DNA of 64,000 nucleotides from an uncultured Tateyamaria sp. (GTDB lineage: Bacteria; Pseudomonadota; Alphaproteobacteria; Rhodobacterales; Rhodobacteraceae), in NCBI RefSeq assembly GCF_947503415.1, contig NZ_CANNDS010000001.1, positions 434,001 through 498,000 on the forward strand, read 5' to 3'. Shown here one piece after another: positions 63,249 through 64,000 of this stretch. The notes beneath the pieces are model-generated. The model did not search any database. It saw nothing but the letters and a program-made list of their open reading frames with translations, and was not told where the DNA came from. The position numbers and the translations under genes were made by a program. Each line of letters opens with the position of its first letter. The stretch's first letter is position 1.

Positions 63249-64000
63249 GACGTCTTGGCGCGCTTTTGTTGTTGATCATTGCTCAGGTCCTGCCGACCCA
63301 AGCCTTCAACGTGCAGGAAAACTGGGTGGGCAATGAACTCAGGTGGGAGGATTCCGACCTGCCCATCGAATGGATTACCGATTCAGGGAATGCCGCCATC
63401 GGGGGGGCACGCTGGGATGCGATCCGATTGGCCGTGGACCAGTGGAACAGGACCGGCGGGCTTCGGCTTTTGTTCACGCTGTCCAACCCGCAGGAAACCG
63501 ACAACACGATGACTGATGGCGATGGCAAGAGCGAGGTGCTGTACACCACACGTGCCACGATCGACGGCGTTGCCGGACGCGAGCGGACAACCCGGACCTG
63601 TCCCAGCTGTCGTCGGATCATCGAATCCGATGTGGCCATTGCCAATGATGTCGCCCCCCTGCCGAACCCACCGACAGACGCGTTTGGCGGCTGTAGTGCA
63701 GAGGCGGTGCTGATCCATGAATTCGGACACACCATCGGGCTTGATCACGAAAACGGGCGGTTGGCGATGATGCAGGACATTTGCAACAACACGCCCCGCG
63801 TGCTGGGCCAACCGGCGGGCACCATGGTGTTGCCGGACGATCAACAGGGTGCGCGTCAGCAATATAGCGGCAATGGCGACGAGGTGAACCTGATCGCCGT
63901 GCCGCAATACCTGTTCCGTGAATTGCCGGTGCTCTTTCGCGACCGCATCACCGCGCTGACGGGTGCGGGCATTATCGCGGCGGCCAACTTTCCGGTCAGG
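63245..64000 (+). CDS. Secreted zinc metalloprotease, matrixin-like (3' end outside window)
   Basis: At least 252 residues, cut by the window end. It has a signal peptide (MRRLGALLLLIIAQVLPTQA) and the extended zinc site HEFGHTIGLDH at 158-168, with three His ligands and the catalytic Glu159, as in matrixin-type (M10) proteases. A CPSC pair near residue 120 may form a disulfide. The ATG overlaps the stop of paralogue B, so the protease and both unknown proteins are made together; the latter may be substrates, inhibitors or partners. Confidence 0.85.
   Translation, partial: MRRLGALLLLIIAQVLPTQAFNVQENWVGNELRWEDSDLPIEWITDSGNAAIGGARWDAIRLAVDQWNRTGGLRLLFTLSNPQETDNTMTDGDGKSEVLYTTRATIDGVAGRERTTRTCPSCRRIIESDVAIANDVAPLPNPPTDAFGGCSAEAVLIHEFGHTIGLDHENGRLAMMQDICNNTPRVLGQPAGTMVLPDDQQGARQQYSGNGDEVNLIAVPQYLFRELPVLFRDRITALTGAGIIAAANFPVR

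Overview
This is a 64 kb window of a GC-rich alphaproteobacterial chromosome. It is most likely from the Roseobacter/Rhodobacteraceae group. The main pointer is the pairing of an exosortase fused to an EpsI domain (11.0-12.7 kb) with a secreted protein ending in a VPLPA-type sorting tail (44.5-45.2 kb), a pairing typical of Rhodobacterales. A CtrA-type TTAA-N7-TTAA box and Hint-domain and ZntB-type genes fit the same group. No rRNA, tRNA or CRISPR array was seen.

Region 1 (1-49.6 kb) is one large exopolysaccharide (EPS) and exosortase locus with several accessory blocks. From the left it holds: an SDR, a GMC oxidoreductase and a membrane acyltransferase; a DegT-type sugar aminotransferase; two large surface-type proteins without signal peptides (beta-helix and tandem-repeat) with a small coupled gene; the exosortase; a methyltransferase; an O-acetylation module (SGNH, MBOAT and GDSL proteins); a PKS, a glycosyltransferase and an NRPS-like megasynthase; a further glycosyltransferase and a lipoprotein; the operon ATPase, Wzz, CpsD, flippase; an O-antigen-ligase-like protein and a GT2; a ManC-type enzyme; a Wza-type export protein and an outer-membrane barrel; the VPLPA-CTERM protein; a decayed IS6-family transposase; an ExoY-type initiating sugar transferase; and a TPR lipoprotein of the PrsT type. 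Together these cover sugar-nucleotide supply, chain initiation, glycosyl transfer, flipping, polymerisation, length control, export and acyl decoration, plus sorting of one partner protein.

The most unusual part is 17.65-29.85 kb. A sigma-54-type promoter precedes a 2137-residue PKS (KS-AT-KR-DH-ACP-TE), an overlapping GT2 gene, and a 1559-residue protein. That protein carries a formyltransferase domain, a half condensation-like domain, an adenylation domain interrupted by a luciferase-like monooxygenase, and a carrier domain. Its placement inside an EPS/exosortase locus suggests a small formylated or oxidised acyl group that decorates the polysaccharide or its anchor. This is an inference.

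Region 2 (49.8-59.5 kb) looks like ordinary chromosome: a LysR regulator, an ECF sigma/anti-sigma pair, a ZntB-like transporter, a FadH-like reductase, two GNAT proteins, RppH, an adenosine-kinase-like PfkB protein and endonuclease III. A 14-bp palindrome, GTCCCCGCGGGGAC, recurs five times between 51.4 and 55.6 kb, partly inside genes.

Region 3 (59.7-64 kb) holds a LTD-Hint protein behind a CtrA-type box. After it come three overlapping genes for secreted proteins: two tandem paralogues of unknown function and a zinc metalloprotease cut by the window end.
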